A program made the position numbers and the translations under genes. The notes beneath the pieces were generated by a model that searched no databases, had not been told where the DNA came from, and was given only the letters and a program-made list of their open reading frames with translations. 36,205 nucleotides of DNA from the NCBI GenBank assembly GCA_016869835.1, contig VGDH01000015.1, forward strand, positions 1 to 36,205. The letters are read 5' to 3'. Numbering within the stretch: position 1 is the first letter of the stretch; each line of letters opens with the position of its first letter. Below, piece by piece: positions 1-7,629 of this stretch. Origin of the DNA: Alphaproteobacteria bacterium. Lineage in GTDB: Bacteria; Pseudomonadota; Alphaproteobacteria; Rhodobacterales; Rhodobacteraceae.

Positions 1-2
1 AG

Positions 3-254
3 GGCGGCGCCGGGCTTTGCGCCCAATCTCCCTGGCCCAAGGCCGACCCCGCGCTCTTGGTCGATGACACCGTCACCCTGCCGATCCAGATCAACGGCAA
101 GCGCCGGGCGGAAATCAGCGTGCCCAAGGACATGGCGGCGGCAGAGGTTGAAAAGATCGCGCTGGCCAATGATGATGTGGTCAAATTCCTTGCCGGGCAG
201 CCGGTGAAGAAGATCATCGTCGTGCCGGGGCGCATCATCAATGTCGTCGTTTAA
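3..254 (+). CDS. leuS: Leucyl-tRNA synthetase, C-terminal fragment (5' end outside window)
   Basis: The frame is open from the window edge and ends at TAA 252-254. It encodes the last 83 or so residues of a class I leucyl-tRNA synthetase, which charges tRNA-Leu in the cytoplasm. The tail has the family's end pattern: a PWP-type segment, then [12 protein letters not shown], an acidic-helix stretch and a final [16 protein letters not shown] strand (residues 64-83 of the fragment), which belongs to the C-terminal tRNA-contacting domain. The last 14 bases overlap the start of lptE. The leuS-lptE-holA order is usual in alphaproteobacteria and supports the call. The catalytic HIGH and KMSKS regions lie outside the window. 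Confidence 0.93.
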   Translation, partial: GGAGLCAQSPWPKADPALLVDDTVTLPIQINGKRRAEISVPKDMAAAEVEKIALANDDVVKFLAGQPVKKIIVVPGRIINVVV

Positions 255-729
255 CCGCCGAACCCTGCTTTTGCTGCCGCTGGCCCTTGTCGCCTGCGGC
301 TTTACCCCCGCCTACGGCCCCTCCGGCCCCGCCCAGGGGCTGCAAGGCCGTATCCGCGCTGCTGATCCCGGCGACAAGAACGGCTTTGACTTTGTCACCG
401 CGATCGAAGCCCGCTTTGGCCGCAGCAAGGACCCGCGCTATGGGCTGGCCTATACGATCACAACCCAGTCGGTCGGCGTCGGCTATGCCACCGACACCAC
501 GATCACCCGCTACAACCTCAAGGGCCGGGTCGATTGGTCCCTGACCGACCGCGAAACAGATACCCGCATCGCGGGTGGCACGGCCGAGAACTTCACCTCC
601 TGGTCGGCTACCAGCGCCACCGTGGCGTCGCTTTCGGCCGAGGCAGATGCCGCCAGACGGCTGATGGTGATCCTGGCCGACCAGATCGCCGCCGAAATCC
701 TCGCCGCCTCGGTGCGGTTCACCCCATGA
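241..729 (+). CDS. lptE: LPS-assembly lipoprotein LptE
   Basis: This 162-residue lipoprotein has a basic N-terminus, a hydrophobic stretch at about residues 8-18 and a lipobox LVAC ending at Cys19, as expected for an outer-membrane lipoprotein. LptE plugs the LptD barrel and helps deliver lipopolysaccharide to the cell surface. The sequence after the lipobox (GFTPAYGP) and the later [11 protein letters not shown] strand fit alphaproteobacterial LptE. The start ATG lies inside the end of leuS and the stop overlaps the holA start as ATGA, so the three genes are probably translationally coupled. LptE proteins are weakly conserved, so the call rests partly on the leuS-holA context, which is characteristic. 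Confidence 0.9.
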   Translation: MSSFNRRTLLLLPLALVACGFTPAYGPSGPAQGLQGRIRAADPGDKNGFDFVTAIEARFGRSKDPRYGLAYTITTQSVGVGYATDTTITRYNLKGRVDWSLTDRETDTRIAGGTAENFTSWSATSATVASLSAEADAARRLMVILADQIAAEILAASVRFTP

Positions 730-1727
730 TCCTCAAGGGGGTTGAGGCCAGCCGATATTTCCAAAAGCCCAACCCGGCCCAAGCGGGGCTGTTGATTTTC
801 GGTGCCGACCCGATGCGCGTGGCCCTGAAACGGCAAGAGGTCATCGCCGCCCTGATCGGACCGGAAGGTGAGGCCGAAATGCGCCTGACCCGCATCGCCG
901 CCGCCGAACTGCGCAAGGATGCCGCCGCGCTCTTTGACGCCATCAAGGCGGTGGGCTTCTTCCCCGGCCCGCGTGTGGCTTTTGTCGAAGATGCCACCGA
1001 CGGGCTGACCGACACCATCGCCGCCGCCCTGAAAGACTGGCAACCCGGCGATGCGCAGATCACCGTGACCGCAGGCGGGCTGACCGCCAAATCCACCCTG
1101 AAAGCGCTGTTCGAAAAGCACCCCAATGCCGTCTGCATCGGCCTTTACGACGACCCGCCCATGCGCAAGGAAATCGAGGATGCGCTGAAAAAGGCCGGTC
1201 TCACCCAGATCGACCCCACCGCCATGACCGACCTGTCCGCCTTGGCCCGCGTCCTTGACCCCGGCGATTTCCGCCAGACGCTGGAGAAAATCGCGCTTTA
1301 CAAATGGGGCGACGCCACGCCCCTGACCCCCGCCGAGGTTGCCGCCATGGCCCCCGCCACCATCGAGGCCGAGGTGGATGATCTCATCATCGCCACCGCC
1401 GAAGGCCGCACCCCCGCCATCGGCCCGCTCTTGCGCCGGCTCGAAGGCCAAGGCACCGCGCCCGTCACCATCTGCATCGCCGCCCTGCGCCATTTCCGCA
1501 CGCTCCATCTCGTCGCGGCAGACCCGAACGGCATCAACAAGGCCCGCGTGATCTTCAAACTGCGCGACGCGGTGCAGCGCCAGGCCAACCAATGGGGCCT
1601 GCGCGCGCTGGAACAGGCGCTTGGGCTGCTTGTGGAAACCGACATGACCCTGCGCTCGACCTCCAAGGCCCCGACCATGGCGGTGATGGAACGCGCCCTG
1701 ATCCGCCTGGCGATGATGAAGCGCTAG
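726..1727 (+). CDS. holA: DNA polymerase III subunit delta
   Basis: This 333-residue protein matches the length and pattern of HolA, the clamp-loader delta subunit that opens the beta sliding clamp. N-terminal landmarks are the LLIFGADPMRVALKRQEVI segment, where family members have a Walker-like fold without a working nucleotide site, and the FFPGPRVAFVEDATD strand. The C-terminal collar domain includes IAALRHFRTLHL and an AVMERALIRLAMMKR end. ATG 726 was chosen because it overlaps the lptE stop as ATGA; the frame is open further upstream only because of base composition. Transcription probably ends at the hairpin just downstream, which is shared with the converging OsmC gene. Confidence 0.94.
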   Translation: MILKGVEASRYFQKPNPAQAGLLIFGADPMRVALKRQEVIAALIGPEGEAEMRLTRIAAAELRKDAAALFDAIKAVGFFPGPRVAFVEDATDGLTDTIAAALKDWQPGDAQITVTAGGLTAKSTLKALFEKHPNAVCIGLYDDPPMRKEIEDALKKAGLTQIDPTAMTDLSALARVLDPGDFRQTLEKIALYKWGDATPLTPAEVAAMAPATIEAEVDDLIIATAEGRTPAIGPLLRRLEGQGTAPVTICIAALRHFRTLHLVAADPNGINKARVIFKLRDAVQRQANQWGLRALEQALGLLVETDMTLRSTSKAPTMAVMERALIRLAMMKR

Positions 1728-1753
1728 GGCCGGGCAGGTCATCCGGGGTTTGC

Positions 1754-1780
1754 GTTCATCTTGGCCCAAATACCCCACGG
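1754..1780 (+). repeat. Copy 1 of an interspersed intergenic repeat (GTTCATCTTGGC family)
   Basis: The segment begins GTTCATCTTGGCCCAAATA, and near-identical 19-base starts recur at 7508 and 24802. In this copy the conserved part is followed by CCCC-AC-GGGG and then the terminator hairpin, in place of the CCGCCGGAGGC tail of the other two copies. It lies between convergent genes. Confidence 0.7.
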
Positions 1781-1781
1781 G

Positions 1782-1809
1782 GGGCGTGAAGCCCCCCTCC
1801 TTCACGCCC
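1782..1809. terminator. Candidate bidirectional terminator hairpin between holA and the OsmC-like gene
   Basis: Arms GGGCGTGAAG (1782-1791) and CTTCACGCCC (1800-1809) are perfectly complementary over 10 bases around an 8-base C-rich loop. The hairpin lies 55 bases after holA and contains the stop codon (1802-1804) of the converging OsmC-like gene. I see no long T tract on either side, so termination is inferred from stem strength and position. Confidence 0.6.
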
Positions 1810-2200
1810 GCCGCAAACTGCCCTCCAAGGGAACCGCCCCGGCCAAGGTGTTGGAAATCGTGCCATATTTCAGGATGTTGCGGTGTATCAGGTCCAGCCG
1901 GGCGTCTGGCTCATCGCTGCCCATGACAATCTCATAGCGGATCGCCACCAGCTTGGGCGGGCTGTCCTGTCGGTCCGCCTCAAGCCGCACCTCAACGGTG
2001 GTGAACTGGAACGCCAGCATCGGTGCCACCTGCTCCACGCCCTTGATCATGCAGGCCGCCAGCGCCGCCAGAAAAAGCTCCACCGGGTTGAAGGCATCCT
2101 GCCGCCCCGCCAGATCGGTGCCCAAGACGACTTCTGCCGACTTGGCCCGCGCCAGACTGCCGTTCGCATCGACGCGATGCGCCACCACCCGATAATCCAT
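1802..2200 (-). CDS. OsmC-like family protein, single-cysteine variant
   Basis: This 132-residue protein has the OsmC/Ohr-superfamily layout: an N-terminal strand region, the NPVELFLAALAACMIKGVE helix carrying Cys50, and a C-terminal segment with LIHRNILKYGTISNTLA. In true OsmC and Ohr peroxide reductases a second cysteine lies in an HRNCPV-type motif at the start of that last segment. Here the positions read KYGTI, so only the first thiol is present and ordinary two-cysteine hydroperoxide chemistry is doubtful. The start is set by GGAGG six bases upstream of ATG 2200. It converges on holA and shares the hairpin at 1782-1809. The fold assignment is good; the substrate is unknown. Confidence 0.82.
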   Translation of the reverse strand: MDYRVVAHRVDANGSLARAKSAEVVLGTDLAGRQDAFNPVELFLAALAACMIKGVEQVAPMLAFQFTTVEVRLEADRQDSPPKLVAIRYEIVMGSDEPDARLDLIHRNILKYGTISNTLAGAVPLEGSLRRA

Positions 2201-2266
2201 TCTTGCCTCCACCGCTTGATCCCGGCCACGGCCTCTGCCATGCCTCATCGCAAAAGGAACCCGAGT

Positions 2267-2611
2267 ATGGCCCCCACCCTGACCCCGCACCAGACTTTCC
2301 TCGCGCCCTTGGCCAGACTTGCCCTGCGCCACCCGATGCTTGAAGGGCAGGCGATCTGGTGGGAAGCCGGCGACTGGCAGGCGCAAGACGATGAAGAGGC
2401 GATGATCGACGGCGAGGAAATCGCCTATTACGCCGAAGGGCTTCTGGCCGAGGGCTTTGGCCTGCACTGGCAAGTTCTGGCCGAGGCCGATGCGCCGAAA
2501 GACCCGGTCCTTGTGCTGCTCTTCCTTTGGCAGTCGCCCGAAACCCCCGAACTGCCGGGCCCCGGCCCCGATTGGGTGGTGCTGGCCCAAGACAGCACTG
2601 CCGCGCAGTGA
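2267..2611 (+). CDS. Uncharacterised small acidic protein
   Basis: I do not recognise this 114-residue protein. It is strongly acidic and rich in Trp, Pro and Leu (for example AIWWEAGDWQAQDDEEAMIDGEEIAYYAEGL, given here by its character at residues 27-57), with no signal peptide or membrane segment. ATG 2267 was chosen because AAAAGGAAC lies just upstream at a suitable distance; an in-frame ATG at 2240 lacks such a site. The stop TGA 2609-2611 overlaps a GTG start of the next gene, suggesting translational coupling with the HPP membrane protein. That coupling is the best clue to a role, perhaps a cytoplasmic partner. Codon use looks like the neighbours. Confidence 0.65.
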   Translation: MAPTLTPHQTFLAPLARLALRHPMLEGQAIWWEAGDWQAQDDEEAMIDGEEIAYYAEGLLAEGFGLHWQVLAEADAPKDPVLVLLFLWQSPETPELPGPGPDWVVLAQDSTAAQ

Positions 2612-3663
2612 GCCTGTGGCGCGCCCTTGGCCCTGCGATGCCCTGGGCAGGGTTGGGCGATGCACTGAGCGGTGCCGTCGGGGCGGGGCTGGGCCTTGTG
2701 GTCACCGGGGCTGGGCTCCTGGTACTGGCGGGACCGACCAGCACAGGGCTTGACCATCCCTTTCTGATTGCGCCCTTCGGAGCTTCGGCGCTGTTGATCT
2801 TTGTGGTGCCGAACAGCCCGCTGGCCCAGCCTTGGTCGGTTGTGGTTGGCAATGGCCTGGCAGCAGGCGTTGCCCTTCTGGTGCTGCAACTGGGTCTGCC
2901 GCCGCTTGCGACCGATGGGCTGGCGGTGCTTTTGGCCATCATCGCCATGGCACTGGCCCGGGCAATGCATCCTCCGGGTGGCGCGGTCGCCCTCTTTACC
3001 GCGCTGGCGGCCCCGGAAGCCCCGCTCGCCTATCTCCTGTCGCCAGTCCTTCTGGGCAGCCTTGTGCTGGTGTTGACAGGCCTTGTCTGGAACCGCGCCA
3101 CGGGCAGCGCCAACCCCTTCCACCAGCCTGCCCCCTCGGCCCATGGCACAGCCGATCCCACCCCCGACCGCCGCCACCCGCCACCGCCTGGCGCCTTGGC
3201 CAACCTGCTGGCCCGGCTGCGCCTTGACGCCAATATCGGGGTCGAGGATCTAACCCGCCTCATCACCGCGGCCGAGGCCGCCACCCGCCCGCTCGCGGGC
3301 CTCACCGCCCGGAACCTGATGTCGCGCGATCTGGTCACTGTGGCACCCGATACCCCGCTGCCTGCCCTTGCTGCCACCTTCCGCCGCCATCGCTTCAAGA
3401 CCCTGCCCATGGTTCAGGACGGCCACTATCTCGGGCTGATCGCAGAAGAAGCCCTTGTCGGCGTCTCTGACCCCGCCCTCACCGCCGCCGACCTGTCCCA
3501 TCCGGCCGCACCCACCAGCCCCGACACCTCCGCCGCCGGACTGGTGCAGCGCCTTGCCGACGGGCGTGAACAGGCCCTGCCCATCACCGAGGCAGGCCAG
3601 CTTGTCGGCCTTGTCACCCGGTCCGACCGGATCGCCCTTCTCGCCCGATCCTTGACAGCCTAG
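2608..3663 (+). CDS. HPP family integral membrane protein with C-terminal CBS domain pair
   Basis: The 351-residue protein has two parts. Residues 1 to about 170 are hydrophobic with four or five membrane segments and contain the family signatures IAPFGASALLIF (about 54-65), NSPLAQPWSVVVGN (about 69-82) and ARAMHPPGGA with HPP at 121-123. After a Pro/His-rich linker, about 235-350 holds two CBS repeats (NLMSRDLVTVAPDTPL onwards, and ALPITEAGQLVGLVTRSD), which often bind adenine nucleotides and gate transporters. GTG 2608 overlaps the previous stop, and the RALGPAMP start it gives suits HPP proteins; ATG 2638 is the alternative. Some cyanobacterial and plastid HPP proteins carry nitrite. I infer a nucleotide-sensing transporter of unknown substrate. 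Confidence 0.88.
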   Translation: MSLWRALGPAMPWAGLGDALSGAVGAGLGLVVTGAGLLVLAGPTSTGLDHPFLIAPFGASALLIFVVPNSPLAQPWSVVVGNGLAAGVALLVLQLGLPPLATDGLAVLLAIIAMALARAMHPPGGAVALFTALAAPEAPLAYLLSPVLLGSLVLVLTGLVWNRATGSANPFHQPAPSAHGTADPTPDRRHPPPPGALANLLARLRLDANIGVEDLTRLITAAEAATRPLAGLTARNLMSRDLVTVAPDTPLPALAATFRRHRFKTLPMVQDGHYLGLIAEEALVGVSDPALTAADLSHPAAPTSPDTSAAGLVQRLADGREQALPITEAGQLVGLVTRSDRIALLARSLTA

Positions 3664-3717
3664 GTCTTGCGCAACCGCACGCCCCGTGGTCCGATGCGCC
3701 GAACCAAAGGACCCGCC

Positions 3718-4149
3718 ATGCCCAGCGCCTATGCCCGCCTGCACGCCGCCTGCGCCGCCCTTGGCACACGGCTTTTCACCATCACCACCCAGGACGAGGC
3801 CGCCGGGGTTACCCGCCGCGCCTACAGCTCAGACCCAGCCGCCTATCCGGTCTCCGGCACCAAACCGCTGACACGCGACGGCTGGTATGACGCCTGCATA
3901 ACCGCGCAACAAACCTTTGTCGCCAACACCACCCCGGAATTCGCCCGCTATTTCTTTGATCACGCGCTGATCAGTTCGCTGGGCCTTGGCTCTTGCATCA
4001 ATATCCCGGTCGTTCGGGATGGGGAGGTGCTGGGCACGGTGAACCTGCTGGCCGAGGAACATCACTTCACAGCCGAACGTCTGGCGGCCTATGAGGCGCT
4101 TGTCGCGCAAGATCACAGCGCCCTGACCGCCGAGATGGCCCGGGGCTAA
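3718..4149 (+). CDS. GAF domain-containing protein
   Basis: This 143-residue protein is essentially one GAF domain, the small sensory fold that binds nucleotides, tetrapyrroles or other ligands. Supporting features are the helix-strand start, the CINIPVVRDGEVLGTVNLLAEEHHFT core (about residues 93-118) and the closing helix LAAYEALVAQDHSALTAEMA. Three cysteines (12, 60, 93) are spread through it. ATG 3718 is preceded by AAAGGA; a TTG start at 3667 lacks support. The gene ends three bases before the LysR gene, so the two are almost certainly cotranscribed, and the protein may sense a signal linked to that regulator or to the polyamine operon beyond it. The ligand is not evident. Confidence 0.82.
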   Translation: MPSAYARLHAACAALGTRLFTITTQDEAAGVTRRAYSSDPAAYPVSGTKPLTRDGWYDACITAQQTFVANTTPEFARYFFDHALISSLGLGSCINIPVVRDGEVLGTVNLLAEEHHFTAERLAAYEALVAQDHSALTAEMARG

Positions 4150-4152
4150 GCC

Positions 4153-5055
4153 ATGGCCTTCACTCTGCGCCAGCTGCAATTCTTTGTCGCCGCCGCGCAG
4201 GCGGGGTCCGTCACCGGGGCGGCGCGCGAATTGTCGATCTCGCAATCCTCGATCACCGAGGCGATCCGCGCGCTTGAGGATGATCTGGGCGTGCAACTTT
4301 TTGACCGGCAGGCGCGTGGGCTTCTGATCACCCAGAAGGGCAGCGCCTTTCTGCGCCATGCCCGGCAAATCCTGGCCGATGTCGCCACCGCCCGCACCGC
4401 CTTTGCCGATGAGGACGGCCCGCTGACCGGGCGGCTGTCCTTGGGGGTGACCAGCCTTGTCGCGGGCTATGTGCTGTCGGACATCCTGCAACGCTTTCGC
4501 CGCGCCTTTCCGCATGTCGAGTTGAATGTCATCGAGGACACCGGCGACTACCTTCAGCACCTTCTGATCGGGGGCGAGTTGGATGTGGCGGTGCTCTTGA
4601 CCTCATCGGTGCGCGATCGGCTGGCGCTGAATGTCGAGACGCTCCTCGTCTCGCCCTATCGGCTTTGGCTGCCTTTGGGTCATCCGCTTTCGGATCAGGA
4701 AACCATCGCGCTGGATGATCTGGCTGGCCAGCCGCTCATTCAGCTGATGGTCGATGAAATCGAGGATTCCACCCGCAAGCTGATGGGCGCGCTTGCCGTC
4801 AAGCCCGAGGTGGCCTTCCGCACGCGCAGCGTCGAGGCGGTGCGCAGCCTTGTGGCCACCGGCGCGGGGCTTGCGATCCTGCCCAGCCTTGTCTACCGGC
4901 CCTGGTCGCTGGAAGGCGACCGCATCGGGATTCGCGACATCTCGGGCGATCTGCCTTCGGTGCAGGTGGGGCTTGCCTGGCGGCGCGGCGCGCCGCTTTC
5001 GGCACCCGCGCATCACTTCATCCGCTCGGCCCAGGATGCGATGCCCGGCCGCTAA
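4153..5055 (+). CDS. LysR-type transcriptional regulator
   Basis: The 300-residue length is typical. Residues 4-63 form the winged helix-turn-helix (LRQLQFFVAAAQAGSVTGAA, then SISQSSITEAIRALEDDLGVQLFDR), and from about 90 the periplasmic-binding-protein-like effector domain follows, with the usual LSLGVTSLVAGYVL start and GAGLAILP segment near 235-245. These regulators bind DNA as tetramers and respond to a small inducer. It lies three bases after the GAF gene and 149 bases upstream of the ydcS-type operon on the same strand. That position suggests, but does not prove, control of polyamine uptake. The spacer downstream contains inverted repeats that could be its site. Confidence 0.92.
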   Translation: MAFTLRQLQFFVAAAQAGSVTGAARELSISQSSITEAIRALEDDLGVQLFDRQARGLLITQKGSAFLRHARQILADVATARTAFADEDGPLTGRLSLGVTSLVAGYVLSDILQRFRRAFPHVELNVIEDTGDYLQHLLIGGELDVAVLLTSSVRDRLALNVETLLVSPYRLWLPLGHPLSDQETIALDDLAGQPLIQLMVDEIEDSTRKLMGALAVKPEVAFRTRSVEAVRSLVATGAGLAILPSLVYRPWSLEGDRIGIRDISGDLPSVQVGLAWRRGAPLSAPAHHFIRSAQDAMPGR

Positions 5056-5065
5056 GCCGACCCAT

Positions 5066-5088
5066 CGGAAATTCCGAACGATCCGTTC
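5066..5088. promoter_or_regulatory. Candidate operator: two abutting inverted repeats upstream of ydcS
   Basis: In the 149-base spacer before ydcS, CGGAA-A-TTCCG (5066-5076) runs directly into GAACG-ATC-CGTTC (5076-5088), each with perfect 5-base arms. This is the only clear dyad symmetry between the LysR gene and the operon, and binding by a dimeric regulator is plausible. A weak promoter candidate, TTGATA at 5096, follows it. No promoter can be assigned firmly. Confidence 0.4.
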
Positions 5089-5204
5089 TCCCTTTTGATA
5101 TTGCGAAATTTCAGGACGAGGATCACGCTCTGCCCATGATCGGGAATCCGACGCCAGCATGACGCCTTCGCAGATGACGGAGGCACATCTCAGGGAGTTG
5201 ACAG

Positions 5205-6362
5205 ATGAAAACCTTGAAATTGATGGGCACCACGGCACTTGCCGTTTTCACTGGCCTTGCCCCGGCCATCGCACAGGTCACCGCCATCGGCGAAGGCGAG
5301 GGCGAAGTGTCGATCGTCGCTTGGGCCGGCTATATCGAGCGCGGCGAGACGATGAAGGAATTCGACTGGGTGACCAAGTTCGAAGCCGAGACCGGCTGCA
5401 TGGTCAAGGTCAAGACCGCCAATACCTCGGACGAGATGGTGGCGCTGATGAACGAAGGCGGGTTTGATTTGGTCACCGCCTCGGGCGATGCCAGCCTGCG
5501 GCTGATCGCCGGAGAGCGGGTGCAGCCGATCAACATCGACCTGATCCCCTCCTGGTCCACCGTCGATGACCGGCTGAAAGAGGCACCCTGGCATACGTTG
5601 GGCGGCGTGCATTACGGCGTACCCTACATGTGGGGGCCGAACGTGCTGATGTATAACGCCGAAGTGTTCAAGGAACCACCGACCTCGTGGAACGTGGTCT
5701 TTGAAAAGATGGACCTGCCGGATGGCAAGTCGAACGAAGGCCGGGTGCAGGCTTATGACGGGCCGATCCATATTGCCGATGCCGCGCAATATCTGATGTT
5801 CCACAAGCCCGAACTGGGCATCACCTCGCCCTATGAGCTGAACGAAGATCAGTACAAGGCCGCGCTTGACCTGCTGCGGGGCCAGCGCCAGATCGTCGGG
5901 CGCTATTGGCACGACGCCTTCATCCAGATGGATGACTTCAAGAATGAAGGCGTGGTCGCATCGGGCTCCTGGCCCTTCCAGGTCAACCTGTTGCAATCCG
6001 AAAACCTGCCGATCGCCAGCGTGATCCCGCAAGAAGGGGCGACGGGCTGGGCTGATACCACCATGATGCATGTGGACAGCAAGCATCCCAATTGCGCCTA
6101 CAAGTGGATGGAACACTCGCTGGCCTCGAACCTGCAATCCGACCTCTCGGTCTGGTTCGGCGCCAACCCCGCCGTGCCTGCGGCCTGCACCGACGGGCGT
6201 GGCATGCAGACGGCCGAGGGCTGCACCAAGAACGGGCTGGATGATTTCGACAAGATCCGCTTCTGGACCACACCCACCGCCAATTGCTCCCAGGGCGAAG
6301 GGGCCTGCGTGCCCTATTACCGCTGGGTGTCCGACTATATCGGCGTGATCGGCGGGCGCTGA
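5205..6362 (+). CDS. ydcS: ABC transporter periplasmic binding protein, YdcS type (polyamine family)
   Basis: This 385-residue protein has a Sec signal peptide (basic start, hydrophobic 7-22, AIAQ cleavage region) and belongs to the PotD/YdcS group that captures putrescine or spermidine in the periplasm. Strongly characteristic segments are WAGYIERGETMKEFDWVTKF, DLVTASGDASLRLI, RVQPIN, LPDGKSNEGRVQAYDGPI and DFKNEGVVASGSWPFQ, which resemble Escherichia coli YdcS as I recall it more than PotD. Four cysteines in the C-terminal third (CAYKW, CTDG, GCTK, and NCS/AC nearby) may form disulfides. AGGGAG precedes ATG 5205. It is the first gene of a ydcSTUV-patD operon and is followed by two strong hairpins, which commonly leave the binding protein more abundant than the other subunits. 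Confidence 0.94.
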   Translation: MKTLKLMGTTALAVFTGLAPAIAQVTAIGEGEGEVSIVAWAGYIERGETMKEFDWVTKFEAETGCMVKVKTANTSDEMVALMNEGGFDLVTASGDASLRLIAGERVQPINIDLIPSWSTVDDRLKEAPWHTLGGVHYGVPYMWGPNVLMYNAEVFKEPPTSWNVVFEKMDLPDGKSNEGRVQAYDGPIHIADAAQYLMFHKPELGITSPYELNEDQYKAALDLLRGQRQIVGRYWHDAFIQMDDFKNEGVVASGSWPFQVNLLQSENLPIASVIPQEGATGWADTTMMHVDSKHPNCAYKWMEHSLASNLQSDLSVWFGANPAVPAACTDGRGMQTAEGCTKNGLDDFDKIRFWTTPTANCSQGEGACVPYYRWVSDYIGVIGGR

Positions 6363-6374
6363 TCCCTTCTCTCC

Positions 6375-6401
6375 CTCCCTCCCCCACCATGGGGGGGGGA
6401 G
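6375..6401. other. mRNA hairpin 1 in the ydcS-ydcT spacer
   Basis: A pyrimidine arm (6375-6385, CTCCCTCCCCC) pairs with a purine arm (6391-6401) over 11 bases with one G-T wobble around an ACCAT loop. It starts 12 bases after the ydcS stop. There is no T tract, so it is more likely a 3' stabiliser or a partial terminator than a full stop. Confidence 0.55.
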
Positions 6402-6446
6402 CCGCAAACCGTGATCTGCCACGCAACACAATGAGGCCCGTCACCT

Positions 6447-6469
6447 CCCCTCCCCTTTGAGGAGAGGGG
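6447..6469. other. mRNA hairpin 2 in the ydcS-ydcT spacer
   Basis: CCCCTCCCC (6447-6455) pairs with GGAGAGGGG (6461-6469) with one mismatch around a TTTGA loop. Together with hairpin 1 it fills most of the 141-base gap between the binding protein and ATPase genes, the place where transporter operons often reduce downstream expression. Confidence 0.5.
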
Positions 6470-6503
6470 CTGGGGGTGCGGGGCATGAAGTTGAAAGTCC
6501 CCC

Positions 6504-7502
6504 ATGACCGCTGCCGTCGAATTTCAATCCGTCTCGCGCCAGTTCGGCACCGGCCCCGGCGCCGTCCGCGCCGTCGATGCGGTGGACCTGACCATTGCCG
6601 AGGGCAGCTTCTTTGCCATGCTGGGCCCGTCAGGCTCGGGCAAGACCACCTGCCTGCGGCTGATCTCGGGCTTTGAACAGCCCAGCTCGGGCACGATCCG
6701 CATCTTCGGGCAGGATGTCTCGACCATCCCGCCCAATCGGCGCAACGTGAACACCGTGTTCCAGGACTATGCGCTGTTTCCCCACATGAACGTGCGGGAC
6801 AACGTGGCCTATGGGCTGAGGGTAAAGGGCATGGGCCGCGCCCAGCGCCATGCCAAGGCCGAAGAGATGCTGGCCCTTGTGCAACTGCCCGATTACGGCG
6901 ACCGCAAGCCGGGGCAATTGTCGGGCGGCCAGCGCCAGCGGGTGGCCCTTGCCCGCGCACTGGTGAACGAACCGCGCGTGCTTCTCCTGGACGAACCCCT
7001 CGGCGCGCTGGACCTAAAGCTACGCGAGGCCATGCAGGACGAGCTGAAGGCCCTGCAACAGCGCCTCGGCATCACCTTTGTCTTTGTCACCCATGACCAG
7101 CACGAGGCGCTGTCGATGGCCGACAGCCTCGCGGTGTTCAATCAGGGCCGGATCGCCCAGATCGGCACCCCGGCCGAGATCTATGATCGGCCGCGCACCC
7201 GCTTTGTGGCCGATTTCGTCGGCTCCTCGAACGTCCTTCCCCCCGCCGTGACGCAGGCGATGGGTGGCCCGGCCCGCTGGGCCAGCCTGCGCCCCGAACA
7301 CACCCGGCTTGCCGCCACCGGCCCGCTCTCAGGCACGGTCACGGCGCTGCGCTATCTGGGGGCGGCCACCCGCGTGGTGATGAAAACCGGCGACACCGAA
7401 ATCGCCGCCCTCGTCCCCGCAGGCCACCCCCTGCCCGAACCCGGGCACAGCACCGCCATCGCCTTCGACCCCAAAGACCTCCATGTCATGGAGGACGAAT
7501 GA
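6504..7502 (+). CDS. ydcT: ABC transporter ATP-binding protein, YdcT/PotA type
   Basis: This 332-residue ATPase powers the importer at the inner face of the cytoplasmic membrane. Visible motifs are Walker [10 protein letters not shown] (41-49), the Q-loop FQDYALFPH (86-94), signature LSGGQ (139-143), Walker B LLLDE (160-164), the D-loop and switch His197 in VTHDQHEAL. The C-terminal quarter is the TOBE-type domain of the PotA/CysA class. The length is close to Escherichia coli YdcT. The Shine-Dalgarno site is weak (GTTGAAAG upstream of ATG 6504), in keeping with lower expression than ydcS. The next gene follows after a 127-base spacer holding a repeat and a hairpin, unusual inside such an operon. 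Confidence 0.95.
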   Translation: MTAAVEFQSVSRQFGTGPGAVRAVDAVDLTIAEGSFFAMLGPSGSGKTTCLRLISGFEQPSSGTIRIFGQDVSTIPPNRRNVNTVFQDYALFPHMNVRDNVAYGLRVKGMGRAQRHAKAEEMLALVQLPDYGDRKPGQLSGGQRQRVALARALVNEPRVLLLDEPLGALDLKLREAMQDELKALQQRLGITFVFVTHDQHEALSMADSLAVFNQGRIAQIGTPAEIYDRPRTRFVADFVGSSNVLPPAVTQAMGGPARWASLRPEHTRLAATGPLSGTVTALRYLGAATRVVMKTGDTEIAALVPAGHPLPEPGHSTAIAFDPKDLHVMEDE

Positions 7503-7507
7503 TGGCC

Positions 7508-7540
7508 GTTCATCTTGGCCCAAATATGCCCGCCGGAGGC
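7508..7540 (+). repeat. Copy 2 of the GTTCATCTTGGC intergenic repeat
   Basis: It starts GTTCATCTTGGCCCAAATA and ends CCCGCCGGAGGC, matching the copy at 24802 almost base for base. It sits within the operon, between ydcT and ydcU, five bases after the ydcT stop. Confidence 0.75.
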
Positions 7541-7582
7541 TCCTGCGACCTGACCCAGGCAGCACGGGAAAAGGACGGGCGC

Positions 7583-7616
7583 GGGCAAAATTCTTTCTTC
7601 AAGAATTTTCCTGCCC
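7583..7616. repeat. A+T-cored hairpin (AAATTCTT/AAGAATTT type) before ydcU
   Basis: GGGC plus AAAATTCTT (7583-7595) pairs with AAGAATTTT (7601-7609) and, after a CCT bulge, GCCC (7613-7616), with a TCTTC loop. The TTCTT/AAGAA core recurs in the palindrome at 26078-26099. It lies directly upstream of the ydcU ribosome binding site (AAAGGGGGC), so it could tune ydcU translation. Confidence 0.6.
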
Positions 7617-7629
7617 AAAGGGGGCAAGC

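Noticed and set aside
510-1805. A 431-codon minus-strand frame opposite holA
   Set aside because: Gly/His-rich shadow of holA with no motif.
3667-3717. TTG start at 3667 for the GAF gene
   Set aside because: No ribosome site and Arg/Pro-rich extra residues; ATG 3718 follows AAAGGA.
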